A DNA stretch of 45,124 nucleotides, taken from contig NZ_BONW01000052.1 in NCBI RefSeq assembly GCF_016862915.1, positions 1-45,124 on the forward strand, read 5' to 3'. Source of the DNA: Plantactinospora endophytica (GTDB lineage: Bacteria; Actinomycetota; Actinomycetes; Mycobacteriales; Micromonosporaceae). Shown in pieces: positions 1 to 7,035 of the stretch (position 1 is its first letter; each line of letters begins with the position of its first letter). The notes below the pieces were generated by a model that saw only the letters and a list, made by a program, of their open reading frames with translations, had not been told where the DNA came from and did not search any database. The position numbers and the translations under genes are program-made.

Positions 1-175
1 GCGCCCATCGGATCGGCTGCTGGCGCCCGGTCAGTCGGTCGAGGAGGTTGCTGATGGTGTGCTGGTCGTTGGGGAGCCGTTCGGAGAGGATGACGGTGGC
101 GTCATCGTCGATGACGCAGACGTGGTGGTGGGTCTTGCCGACATCGACGCCAGCCCACAGTGATACCACAGGCAT
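1..175 (-). CDS. IS110-family transposase, N-terminal part (cut by window edge)
   Basis: Reading from an ATG at 173-175 toward the window edge gives about 58 residues beginning MPVVSLWAGVDVGKTHHH. The opening GVDVGK(T/S)HHH...VID pattern is the hallmark of the RuvC-like DEDD catalytic domain at the N-terminus of IS110-family transposases; the Asp of VDVGK would be the first catalytic acid. These enzymes excise and insert IS110 elements, guided in several studied members by a bridge RNA from the element's non-coding end. The remainder lies outside the window, so whether the gene is intact cannot be judged. A second IS110 fragment (C-terminal, same strand) lies at the opposite edge, but the two cannot be assigned to one element. 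Confidence 0.85.
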   Translation of the reverse strand, partial: MPVVSLWAGVDVGKTHHHVCVIDDDATVILSERLPNDQHTISNLLDRLTGRQQPIRWA

Positions 176-980
176 TCCTTCCATTTGATGTTATTCAGGA
201 GTCCAGGTGCGCCCCGATCCGTGCCACATATAGTGGGGGGCGATTGTTCGCAACAGTCTCGAAGTGTTGAATCGGCGGCAGGGTAGGGTCGGGGTGTCGG
301 TGTAAGATGGGGCCATTGTAGGCACTGTCCTTTAAGGCAAGTCCCGATCCCTCTGGGCTCACCTGCACAACGACTGGGGCTCCGTGTTGTTGCGGCGCGG
401 ATGCCATGTCTTCGCCTAAGGTCAAATCAAAAGTACTCAATTTCGGAGCTATCTAATCAAATCGCCGCCACGCGACCAGCCGTGATCGCCCTGGGATGGA
501 CGGATGTGGTTGCTCCGTGGGTGCTCGAACGCCGGGGGACTGGCGCGGAGTCGTTCGGATGCAGGTGGAATTCTGGGACCCATCCAGGGTGCTGGTCATT
601 GCTTAGGCTCGATGTTGCTTGGCTGCAGGGCCAAGACCTGGGCGGATGCACCCGGACGTGGTCGGAGTGGAGAAGCTGTGGACGGACACTTTTGTGGCAG
701 ACGCAACCCTAAACGAAGAGGTAAATTGTTTTAGACTCTTAATCCGCAGGATGGCGCGGGCCTGTCGCATCGATGGTAGGTGATGGTAGCGGCGTCGCCC
801 GACCCCTAACCCCGGACCCTGGAGCCCGGCGCGCTGTGTGTGTCGGCGGGAGGCCGATCCGTTTCCGGTATGACCTAGCGGCAGTGAGGCCGTCGGGGTG
901 GGCGCGAGTCTCCATAGCCTCGACAGACTTTGGGAGAAGATTTTGGGCGGCTGCGGGGTCGTGGAGCAGGGTTGTTGGGG
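176..980. other. About 800 bp with no supported gene
   Basis: Several short open frames run through this GC-rich stretch on both strands, but none has a ribosome-binding site, a recognisable domain or a plausible amino-acid composition. The first part is presumably the non-coding upstream end of the IS110 element. If the element is a bridge-RNA type, that RNA could lie here, but no structure was convincing enough to place it. Confidence 0.5.
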
Positions 981-1500
981 AGCAAATCGGGAGCGAAGCT
1001 GTGCTCCCAACCGCGTCGAACGGCGCTCAGCTACCTTGACCTGCATGTATCGACATCGGGCCGATCTGGCCCCCTTGTATCGTTGCTGGTCAGAGCGTTG
1101 GTCGGTGTTCCTTGACACAACTGCGCGCAACGGCGCTGAACGGACTTCAACTGCTGTCTATCGCTCCTGGCAGAGTGAGGTTCGGGGGAGTGGTGGGTAA
1201 CGAGCGTTTGACCTGCTGAACGTTTCATTGGGGGCAGATTTGGGAGCAGTCGCCGAGATGATCTCTGTCGCCTTCGATTCGAAGGTGCGGGTCGGGACAC
1301 GTATTTGATCAAGGTTCTGATCAGGCGCGATGCGGGGTGGTGGCATCTTCCGAAACTCGGAAGAGGTCATCGCCCGGGTTGTGTCGTGGAGGCGACCTCT
1401 TCCCGTAGTCGGAAGTGGTCAGGCTCGTCCACGTGCGCCGTCGGTGCGTGGCGTTGCGCCTCGCCTGGATGTCTTGCAACACCGTTGGCGAAACACTCCC
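981..1500 (+). repeat. 520-bp non-coding repeat, copy A
   Basis: This stretch aligns with 34781-35300 at a constant offset of 33,800 bases, with many substitutions but no visible insertion or deletion. The most conserved block (about 1105-1250) is nearly identical in the two copies. Neither copy has an open frame that the substitutions respect, so it looks non-coding. Both copies lie on the same strand upstream of a conflict-type gene: 213 bp before the Panacea antitoxin start here, and 189 bp before the NYN gene in copy B. No terminal inverted repeat was found. It may be a shared promoter/leader region, a small RNA gene or the border of a mobile unit. Confidence 0.8.
1347..1415. promoter_or_regulatory. 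Twin palindromes, candidate operators, within repeat copy A
   Basis: Two related dyads lie 52 bp apart: CTTCCGAAACTCGGAAG at 1347-1363 and CTTCCCGTAGTCGGAAG at 1399-1415. Each has a CTTCC/GGAAG half-site pair around a 7-bp centre. In addition GGAAGAGGTC (1359-1368) is perfectly complementary to GACCTCTTCC (1394-1403), so the RNA could fold into a hairpin with a 25-nt loop. In copy B the corresponding sites (35147-35163 and 35199-35215) are degenerate. The position about 300 bp upstream of the toxin-antitoxin pair would suit regulator binding, but no regulator is identified. Confidence 0.35.
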
Positions 1501-1712
1501 GGTCGTCGGCCCGAGGGGAGGGTCCTCCGGTCTATGAACAAGATCACGTCAGTTGCCAGTACGGACGAACCGCCCGTTGAGCAGGCAAAACAGACCGTCC
1601 CCAGTCACTGGCGTGTAACGTTGGGCTTAAGAAAGTCGTATGCAGCCGCTACCCTGTGACCGCCTCCTCAAGGAGAAGGCACGGGACTTCCCCCATCCCG
1701 GAGGTGATCAGC

Positions 1713-2168
1713 ATGGCACGAATCGAAGACGTCGCAGCGTACGTCCTCGACCAGCGCGGCCCGATCACAGCGATGAAGCTGCAAAAGCTCTGCTACTACG
1801 CGCAGGCATGGAACCTCGTCTGGGAGGACCAGCCGCTGTTCGACGCCCGCATCGAAGCGTGGGCGAACGGGCCAGTCATTACCGACCTGTACCGCATGCA
1901 CCGGGGCTGCTTCAACCTCGACGCGGGCGACATCACCGGCGACGCGGACGCGCTGACGCCCGAGGAGCGGGAGACGGTCGACGCCGTCCTCGACTTCTAC
2001 GGCGGCATGACGGCCCACCAACTGTCGGACCTGACTCATCGGGAAGACCCGTGGCAGCAGGCCCGGGAGTCCGCCGGGCTGTCCCCGATGGACCGTGGCA
2101 CGGCCGAGATCACGACGGCGGCGATGCACGAGTTCTACTTGACCCTGGCGACGGCTGAAACCGAGTAG
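1713..2168 (+). CDS. Panacea-domain (DUF4065/SocA-like) antitoxin
   Basis: The 151-residue product opens MARIEDVAAYVLDQRGPIT and continues with the MKLQKLCYYAQAW segment and WANGPV that characterise the Panacea domain (DUF4065, the family of the Caulobacter SocA antitoxin). The C-terminal two-thirds is helical, as usual for the family. Panacea proteins act as antitoxins neutralising a wide variety of partner toxins, some as proteolytic adaptors. The start is the ATG at 1713 because a good GGAGGTGAT site lies at 1700-1708; upstream in-frame codons lack one. The next gene begins 9 bp after the stop, as expected for a toxin-antitoxin operon. Confidence 0.88.
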   Translation: MARIEDVAAYVLDQRGPITAMKLQKLCYYAQAWNLVWEDQPLFDARIEAWANGPVITDLYRMHRGCFNLDAGDITGDADALTPEERETVDAVLDFYGGMTAHQLSDLTHREDPWQQARESAGLSPMDRGTAEITTAAMHEFYLTLATAETE

Positions 2169-2177
2169 CCTGCCCTG

Positions 2178-2642
2178 GTGGGCAAGGGCTCCGGGAAGCG
2201 GGTACCGGCGGGGAGGATCCAGACGGGTCCTCCCCGCAAGGCTGTCCCGGCTGGTGCCGCCTCGCCGGCGAGGGGCTTCGTCGCGGTCGACCAGACGTTG
2301 TTCCGGGTCCGCTGGAACCGGTTCGACTACCAGGGGCCGTGGTGCATCGGCGCATCCACTCCCGATGCCTTGGTGACGCTGATGATGCGCCTGCGGGACA
2401 TGGAGGGCATGACCCCGGCCCGAGTGTTTTCCGGCGATCTGGGCAAGGATTACGGCGAGCCGGCACGGCTACCGAACCGCGACGCCAGGAAGCGCCTGGA
2501 GGAGCTGGGGCTGGCGGACGAGACGTGTGTCAGTCGACTGCGGATCGGCGGGGCCGGCCGGTTGTACGGGTTCCGGCGTGATCCGGAGTTCTACGCCGTG
2601 TTCTGGGATCCGAAGCACGAGATCTGGCCGTCGTCGTCGTGA
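2178..2642 (+). CDS. Candidate toxin partnered with the Panacea antitoxin
   Basis: A 154-residue basic protein starting at GTG 2178, 9 bp behind the Panacea gene. The first 35 residues are Gly/Pro/Lys-rich and probably disordered. The body contains FRVRWNRFDYQGPW early on and ends with RLRIGGAGRLYGFRR...FYAVFWDPKHEIWPS. The pattern 'lRI-gGRlyGF...F..vFWDP.HEiWP' resembles the C-terminal half of small RelE/HigB-like toxins, in which the last strand carries the conserved W-D-x-x-H segment. Together with the operon position this makes a toxin the best guess; no biochemical activity is claimed. The stop lies about 30 bp from the convergent end of the next small gene. Confidence 0.6.
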   Translation: MGKGSGKRVPAGRIQTGPPRKAVPAGAASPARGFVAVDQTLFRVRWNRFDYQGPWCIGASTPDALVTLMMRLRDMEGMTPARVFSGDLGKDYGEPARLPNRDARKRLEELGLADETCVSRLRIGGAGRLYGFRRDPEFYAVFWDPKHEIWPSSS

Positions 2643-2670
2643 CGAGGGCGGCGCAGCAGGTCGAGGCAGG

Positions 2671-2835
2671 TCACCGCTCCTCCTCGTACCACTCCCCCCA
2701 CTCCTCGTAGTAGTAGCTGCCGCAGCCGTCGTCGTCGATCCACACGTCGTCGTCGCGGTGGGCCCACTTCCACAGGCCGACGGCGGCGGCGATGACGACG
2801 GCGAGTCCGAGGAGTCCCGTGAGGGCGTCCGGCAT
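2671..2835 (-). CDS. Small single-pass membrane protein with acidic aromatic tail
   Basis: ATG at 2833-2835 opens a 54-residue frame. Residues 3-22 form one hydrophobic helix (Leu/Ala/Val/Ile-rich, ending GLWKWAHR), followed by an acidic segment with DDDVWIDDDG and a tail rich in Tyr, Trp and Glu (SYYYEEWGEWYEEER). The clean membrane helix, positive-inside boundary and tail argue for a real gene despite its size. It lies convergent to the toxin gene and divergent from the hypothetical gene at 2938. No family is recognised and no strong ribosome-binding site is visible. Confidence 0.5.
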   Translation of the reverse strand: MPDALTGLLGLAVVIAAAVGLWKWAHRDDDVWIDDDGCGSYYYEEWGEWYEEER

Positions 2836-2937
2836 CTGGGCAGGCTACGACGCGCAGGCGGTAGGTTCAACGGACTGTGTGGAAGTGTCCACGATCCGTG
2901 AATCCTGCTCACCTGAAACCTAGCTAAGGAGATTGAT

Positions 2938-3414
2938 ATGGCCGCCGCAGGTTCCGACCCCTTTGCGAACAGCGATAGGAGCGACCTCCACTACCGGGCC
3001 GGATCATGGGTGCCGATGCCCGAAGTTCTCGCCAACTGCCCTGATGGAGCGGCGGTCGACGACTACCTCAAGTCGATCGGCTGGAAGCCCTTCATGCCTC
3101 TTGGGCAGTACACCGACAGCCTGTCAATCAAGTCGTGGCGGCACGCCGACGGTGGATTTCTAATCGCGATGAGCGACACCCTCAACACGTCGCCGTTCAT
3201 GAAGGTTGACACGTTCCCAGAGTTGATGGATCTATTTTCCCGGTGGGCACCTGCCGTCCAGGCGGCGGCGATTAGCGACATTATCGGCGAACTGTCAGCG
3301 GGTGACTTGGTCGAGCGCGGCATGGTTGAGATGGTGGCGGCACGCGCTGCGCACGGCGTCGAGTATGAGGCTCCACAACTACGACGAGAGGCGCAGGAGC
3401 GGAAGAACCGATGA
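2938..3414 (+). CDS. Conserved-looking hypothetical protein
   Basis: A 158-residue protein whose ATG at 2938 is preceded by AAGGAG at 2927-2932, an ideal spacing. The sequence is mixed alpha/beta with no membrane segment or signal peptide. Landmarks are SWVPMPEVLANCPDGAAV, a WRHADGGFLIAMSD strand pair and a C-terminal helix of charged residues (EAQERKNR). The stop TGA overlaps the ATG of the next frame (ATGA at 3411-3414), so the two were translationally coupled. No family is recognised. Confidence 0.7.
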   Translation: MAAAGSDPFANSDRSDLHYRAGSWVPMPEVLANCPDGAAVDDYLKSIGWKPFMPLGQYTDSLSIKSWRHADGGFLIAMSDTLNTSPFMKVDTFPELMDLFSRWAPAVQAAAISDIIGELSAGDLVERGMVEMVAARAAHGVEYEAPQLRREAQERKNR

Positions 3415-3838
3415 CCGACACGAGCGCGCTCGCTGTTCGGCTGCGGGAGATCGCCGACGATCGGTAGTGGCCCGGCTGGTACCGGGCTGACGCGAAGTGC
3501 TGGGGCGCGGAGGGCTTGGAGCCGGCGTCGCTGGCCGACGACGACATTCGGGAAGCGCTGAAGGCGCAGTTGCTGGCCCGACCGAAGCCGACCGGTGCGC
3601 CGATGACCCGAGAGGGCCTGGACGAGTGGCTGGCGCGGCACCAGGCCGCCGGCGAGCGTCGCGCGGCGAGCGACTTCAGACCGTTGGACCCGCCGGCCGA
3701 CGGTGGATGCCTCTTCGCCGAGGCTGCATCGCGCATCCTGACCGGCGCTGCCGAGCGTCGCTCCGCGAACCCCGACCGGACGACCTGGACCGGCTCCGGT
3801 CGCGGGGTAGCAAGTTGCGCGGGAGCCCCGGCCGTTAG
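3411..3838 (+). pseudogene. Hypothetical gene broken by an in-frame stop
   Basis: Translation from ATG 3411, coupled by ATGA to the preceding gene, gives MTDTSALAVRLREIADDR, then a TAG at 3465-3467, then continues in the same frame with WPGWYRADAKCWGAEGLEPA...LADDDIREALKAQLL...GAPMTREGLDEWLARHQAAGE. The reading on both sides of the stop is clearly protein-like and continuous, which indicates a nonsense mutation rather than two genes. Near the end a second shift is likely: another frame reads PDDLDRLRSRGSKL and stops at 3836-3838, just before the convergent gene, whereas the original frame runs on into antisense sequence. The family is unknown. Confidence 0.55.
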
Positions 3839-4455
3839 GGTTCGTCCTTCAAGATGCGCTGCGGTTGTCCGCTGTCTTGGCGAAGCCATCGCAGCCCGGC
3901 CATGTCGGTGAAGCGAACTTCGATCGTGATGTGCTCCGCGAGTTCGGCGTCCTGCATCGGCTCACCATCTTTGAGCTTGGCGAATGCTGACTGGAACCGC
4001 TTTTCCAATTCCAGTTTCTCGCCCGGCCCGAGGGCTGCCGACCCGCGAAACTTGAGCCGGTCCACGGTATCGCCGTCAATGACGACCTGCGGGTGCACGT
4101 CGAGGATCGGGCCGGACCCATAGTTGGCAACAGTGAAGGCGAAACGCTTCAGAATGCCGGTCCTCAGGTTACTGATGTGGATGCCATTAATGACCACCGT
4201 CCGCGCCTGGGCTGCGACCGCGTCTCGTCGCTCTGCGACAGCCAGCGCTCGGTCCTGGGCTGCCTCGGCTCGATCCCGGGCTGCCTCGGCGCGTGCACAC
4301 CGGCCAGCCCGGATTTCGTAGACGAGCAGCGCTGCGGTCGCTGCGGATGCGATCAAGCCGACAGCTACGCCGAGGACGCTGCCCCAACCCTGCATCCAGT
4401 CGGTGACCTTAGGATCTTCCGCTGCGGACAACAGCAGGTCTGTCTGCGGGCTCAT
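3835..4455 (-). CDS. Membrane-anchored protein with coiled coil, third gene of an operon
   Basis: A 206-residue product starting at ATG 4453-4455, overlapping the upstream gene by ATGA. Residues about 20-45 (WGSVLGVAVGLIASAATAALLVYEI) form one transmembrane helix, followed by an Ala/Arg/Glu-rich coiled coil (RAEAARDRAEAAQDR...) and a beta-rich C-terminal domain containing VANYGSGPILDVHPQVVIDG and VRFTDMAGLRWLR. Single helix, coiled coil and beta-sandwich is a common actinobacterial architecture for proteins of unknown role; the NYGSGPI segment is typical of that C-terminal domain. It is likely translated together with the two genes upstream. Confidence 0.7.
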   Translation of the reverse strand: MSPQTDLLLSAAEDPKVTDWMQGWGSVLGVAVGLIASAATAALLVYEIRAGRCARAEAARDRAEAAQDRALAVAERRDAVAAQARTVVINGIHISNLRTGILKRFAFTVANYGSGPILDVHPQVVIDGDTVDRLKFRGSAALGPGEKLELEKRFQSAFAKLKDGEPMQDAELAEHITIEVRFTDMAGLRWLRQDSGQPQRILKDEP

Positions 4456-4850
4456 GCGAACCCGAGCCAGTCCTTCGCCGGCCGCGTCATCAGACACGCC
4501 ATGACCACGGCGAGCCAGCCGAGACCCCACAACGCCAAGCCGACCGAGGTCAGCGACATCAGGGCCATGACGAGGGCCAGGCCGAACGCCAGATACGACC
4601 CGTACCTCCTGCGGCGGAACAATGCGACCGTGGCTGTCCAGCAGGCGAGCGCGTACGCGGCTGCGAGGATCCCAGTCGGCAGGCTCCACTGGGTGCCGAG
4701 ACCAAGGTTTGTCGCGGCGATGAGGGCGCCGAAGAGGCCAAGGAGCCCGTAGATGACGGCGACCGAGGTGATCGCCATCGGCCGCTGCATCGGTGGCTCG
4801 TCGGCGTCGTCGAGGTCTTCGTCAACGTCATCGTAGGTGTCGTCGGTCAT
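4452..4850 (-). CDS. Polytopic integral membrane protein, second gene of an operon
   Basis: A 132-residue protein read from ATG 4848-4850, which overlaps the stop of the preceding gene (ATGA). After a strongly acidic N-terminus (DDTYDDVDEDLDDADE) there are about four hydrophobic helices: SVAVIYGLLGLFGALIAA, GILAAAYALACWTATVAL, and two closely spaced ones around LAFGLALVMALMSL and ALWGLGWLAVVMACLM. An earlier in-frame ATG at 4911-4913 would lengthen the N-terminus, but the overlap pattern favours 4850. Function unknown; it is expected in the cytoplasmic membrane. Confidence 0.7.
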   Translation of the reverse strand: MTDDTYDDVDEDLDDADEPPMQRPMAITSVAVIYGLLGLFGALIAATNLGLGTQWSLPTGILAAAYALACWTATVALFRRRRYGSYLAFGLALVMALMSLTSVGLALWGLGWLAVVMACLMTRPAKDWLGFA

Positions 4851-5182
4851 GCCGGATCCGCCACGATCGTCCGCCGCCGCATTGGGTATACGACGTCGAG
4901 GCTTGCCGTCCATTTCTCATCCTTGAGAACTGGCTGCTCGTCTGCCTTCTCCTTGATCCACTGATGGGCGTCGGACTTTGCCGGAACGGCAGAGACCTGC
5001 CACCCCTCGGCGCCCAGTTCGTTTTGGACGTCGACCAAGGATCGGTCCCATTGCGACCAGGTGACCCGGTTGCCGCCCAGGTATACGGCTATCAGCTCGG
5101 TTTGTCGGCTTGGCGAGTTGGGTCGGGGCTCGTATGAGGTGAGGCGCACGAAGTGCAGTTCGCCGTACTCCCACTTCTCCAT
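4847..5182 (-). CDS. Small hypothetical protein (DUF4177-like fold suspected), first gene of an operon
   Basis: A 111-residue protein from ATG 5180-5182, opening MEKWEYGELHFVRLTSY and containing VDVQNELGAEGWQVSAV. The pairing of an initial WEY strand with 'LNeLGaEGWelv' is the pattern of small DUF4177-like proteins, so membership is suspected but not certain. An in-frame ATG at 5216-5218 would add 12 residues; 5182 is chosen because family members begin right before the WEY strand. It leads a three-gene minus-strand operon (5182 to 3835) in which each stop overlaps the next start by ATGA. Confidence 0.65.
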   Translation of the reverse strand: MEKWEYGELHFVRLTSYEPRPNSPSRQTELIAVYLGGNRVTWSQWDRSLVDVQNELGAEGWQVSAVPAKSDAHQWIKEKADEQPVLKDEKWTASLDVVYPMRRRTIVADPA

Positions 5183-5405
5183 CCGGCGATCGTGGTGCAG
5201 CAACCTGCGGGCTTCCATGGACTGTCGCCGGTCCGACAGCCCGTTGCCCGTCTGGTGGAGGCTGCTGGGTCCGTTCGATCCATGACGAAAGGTTGAGGCC
5301 AACGCCGGTGTGGGTCTTGCGGCCGACCCCACCCTGAACGCTCGTTCGTGATCGTGACGCTACCGACCGGTACCGCCCCCGGACGCGGCGAGCAAGGCTC
5401 GGGCA

Positions 5406-5651
5406 ATGAGCGAAAGCCTGCAACGCGGCAGGTGCGCCACCTGCACCGCCCCCATCAAAGGCCTGATCCGGCTCATGACCCTGTCCGCCGCCACCGCACT
5501 CCGGTTCAGAGACGCCCCACCCGACTTCATCCCCAACGACGCCATCGACGTCACCTGGACCGTCGAGCCGTGCGGGCACTGGATGAACCTGCTACAGCTC
5601 CGCGAGGCCGGCATCGAAGCCGAGCGGTACGAACACGAGGAGGCGTTGTGA
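5406..5651 (+). CDS. Small protein with a possible zinc-binding site
   Basis: An 81-residue protein starting ATG 5406. Cys11 and Cys14 (CATC) near the start and a CGH motif near residue 61 could form a small zinc-binding knuckle. The sequence between is mixed (GLIRLMTLSAATALRF...). The stop overlaps the GTG start of the next gene (GTGA at 5648-5651), so the two are probably co-translated. Such small Cys/His proteins are frequent in actinobacterial phage and integrative elements. No family assignment is made. Confidence 0.6.
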   Translation: MSESLQRGRCATCTAPIKGLIRLMTLSAATALRFRDAPPDFIPNDAIDVTWTVEPCGHWMNLLQLREAGIEAERYEHEEAL

Positions 5652-5941
5652 GCTACCCGTACGACGCAAAGCGTCGAGTCACTGCGCTGGTCAAGTCGTT
5701 GCAGGTGCTCGTTCAACGCGACCCGGAACAGGAGGTTCAGGGCATCGCCTTGCCGGTTCTCGACGCCGCCCTGGGCGCCATCAAGCAGTCGATCCCTCAC
5801 GATCCGGTGGTCAAGGCGCTTGTTGACCTCATGTCCGCCGACTTCATCGGCTCGGGCGACACAGTCCGGGCTGCCGACATGCTGGTTGTCGCTGAACAGC
5901 TCGACGCCGCCATCGGCCCGCGCCCGATGTTTGTGGCTTGA
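5648..5941 (+). CDS. Small helical hypothetical protein
   Basis: A 97-residue protein read from GTG 5648, whose start overlaps the stop of the previous gene. It is almost entirely alpha-helical (RRVTALVKSLQVLVQRD, VLDAALGAIKQSI, ADMLVVAEQLDAAIG), with no Cys, signal or membrane helix. The tight coupling implies a function shared with the preceding small protein. A longer frame exists upstream, but it overlaps that gene and looks like a shadow. Confidence 0.6.
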   Translation: MSYPYDAKRRVTALVKSLQVLVQRDPEQEVQGIALPVLDAALGAIKQSIPHDPVVKALVDLMSADFIGSGDTVRAADMLVVAEQLDAAIGPRPMFVA

Positions 5942-6049
5942 CGCGGTCGGGGGGTGGCTCCGGCGGCACGTGTGATGGTGCGGGACAACGCCGGAGCCGC
6001 CCGCCGAGCACCGTAGGCGCAGGGTACGACGGTGCGGCACACTGAGGGC

Positions 6050-6379
6050 ATGCCCGCCGACCAGGACCGGCCCGTGGTCGTGATTGATCCGGCCCTCGCG
6101 TTCGGACGCCCTCAGATCAAGGGCGTGACGACCGGAGCCCTCGCCGGACGGGTCATGGGTGGAGACAGCGTCAACGACGTCGTCGAAGACTTCGGCCTGA
6201 CCCGGCGCGAGGTGCTGCTCGCCTGTTGGCATGAGGGCATTCAGGGCGAGTTTCAGCGCCAGTGGGGCGGCTGGGCGGCCGAGGTTCATGCCGCGCTTGG
6301 TGGCTGGGAGCCGCTGGACGTGGACGCCCTGCCGGACCCGCCGAGCCGCGACGAGCTGACCGAGCAGGCGGCGGCCTGA
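6050..6379 (+). CDS. DUF433-like small protein
   Basis: A 109-residue protein from ATG 6050 (an in-frame GTG at 6032 is an alternative; a GAGG lies just ahead of the ATG). The segment VVVIDPALAFGRPQIKGVTTGALAGRV followed by a 'G-D-S-V-N-D-V-V-E-D-F-G-L' helix matches the DUF433 plan: a beta hairpin with 'GrPxIkGt' and then a helix-turn-helix-like unit. DUF433 proteins are often antitoxins or transcriptional regulators of toxin-antitoxin pairs, but no toxin is evident next door. The following small gene starts 2 bp after the stop. Confidence 0.6.
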   Translation: MPADQDRPVVVIDPALAFGRPQIKGVTTGALAGRVMGGDSVNDVVEDFGLTRREVLLACWHEGIQGEFQRQWGGWAAEVHAALGGWEPLDVDALPDPPSRDELTEQAAA

Positions 6380-6381
6380 TC

Positions 6382-6561
6382 GTGGAGGTTGACGACCCAT
6401 ACGTCATCCCGTCCGATGAGTCCGACCGGCACGCCACGTACGGCTGCCCATGCGGGGCGGAGACCGAGGCGGTGACGCGGCCGGACGGCAGCGCGACATG
6501 GCTTGTCATCCACAGGCGCTGGGATGGACGAAACCTCCTGGAGCCCCGCCCGCTGCGCTGA
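6382..6561 (+). CDS. Very small hypothetical protein with CPC motif
   Basis: A 59-residue frame from GTG 6382, directly behind the DUF433-like gene. It contains a GCPCGAE motif and closes RRWDGRNLLEPRPLR. The stop (6559-6561) abuts the stop of the convergent gene with no intervening base. Small size and lack of family make this a weak call, supported mainly by tight packing and actinomycete-like codon use. Confidence 0.45.
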   Translation: MEVDDPYVIPSDESDRHATYGCPCGAETEAVTRPDGSATWLVIHRRWDGRNLLEPRPLR

Positions 6562-6849
6562 TCAGTTCTGCTCGTGCAACTCCGCAAGCCGCGCCCGCTG
6601 CGTCGGTGTCATCGGTACCGTCTGCGCGACCGCCGCGCACAACGACAGGGCAGTGATGAATTGGGCGCACGTCTGACAGTCGTCGACCTGGCAGCCGGCG
6701 GCATGAGTGCGGGACGCTTCGATCGCCCAATGGTGCATGCGGCCCATAGCCCACGACATGCCGCCGTGCCGTGCCCTGCCTCGCCGGTCGGTGATCTGGC
6801 CGAGGAAGTAGGCGGTCTGTTCGGGGTCGGGCAGCATGTGCGCGGGCAT
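6562..6849 (-). CDS. Small Cys/His-containing hypothetical protein
   Basis: A 95-residue protein from ATG 6847-6849; GGGAG sits just upstream on the minus strand, which supports this start over the longer frame to 6948. The middle carries HHWAIEASRTHAAGC and DDCQTC, so a His/Cys metal site is possible. The C-terminus is helical (PTQRARLAELHEQN). Proteins of this kind are common among small accessory genes of actinobacterial integrative elements. No specific function is proposed. Confidence 0.6.
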   Translation of the reverse strand: MPAHMLPDPEQTAYFLGQITDRRGRARHGGMSWAMGRMHHWAIEASRTHAAGCQVDDCQTCAQFITALSLCAAVAQTVPMTPTQRARLAELHEQN

Positions 6850-6986
6850 CGCGATCTCCCTTGATCGGCGGTGTTCCTCCTGTCTACTCCGGCGTGACGT
6901 GTGTTGACCTCGGGTTCGGGGATCGTGCGGGGTCGGCTGGTTGCCCACGGTTGGCGACGGTTGGGTGATCTACGGTCACCGGTACG

Positions 6987-7024
6987 ACGGAGCCCGGCAC
7001 CGACACGATGGTGCCGGGCTCCGT
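6987..7024 (-). terminator. Perfect 15-bp hairpin after the PASTA gene
   Basis: ACGGAGCCCGGCACC (6987-7001) is exactly complementary to 7010-7024 around an 8-nt loop. It lies 12 bp beyond the stop of the PASTA gene, the usual position and strength for a transcription terminator in a GC-rich actinomycete (no U-tract needed). Confidence 0.85.
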
Positions 7025-7035
7025 CGCTGCACCGA

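Noticed and set aside
195-1370. Several 60-175-codon frames in the left non-coding region
   Set aside because: They lie on both strands with Arg/Ser-rich shadow composition, and those within the repeat are not preserved between its two copies.
5360-6400. Long open frame on the minus strand (346 codons)
   Set aside because: It is the shadow of three well-supported plus-strand genes; its composition is Arg/Pro/His-rich without any domain.
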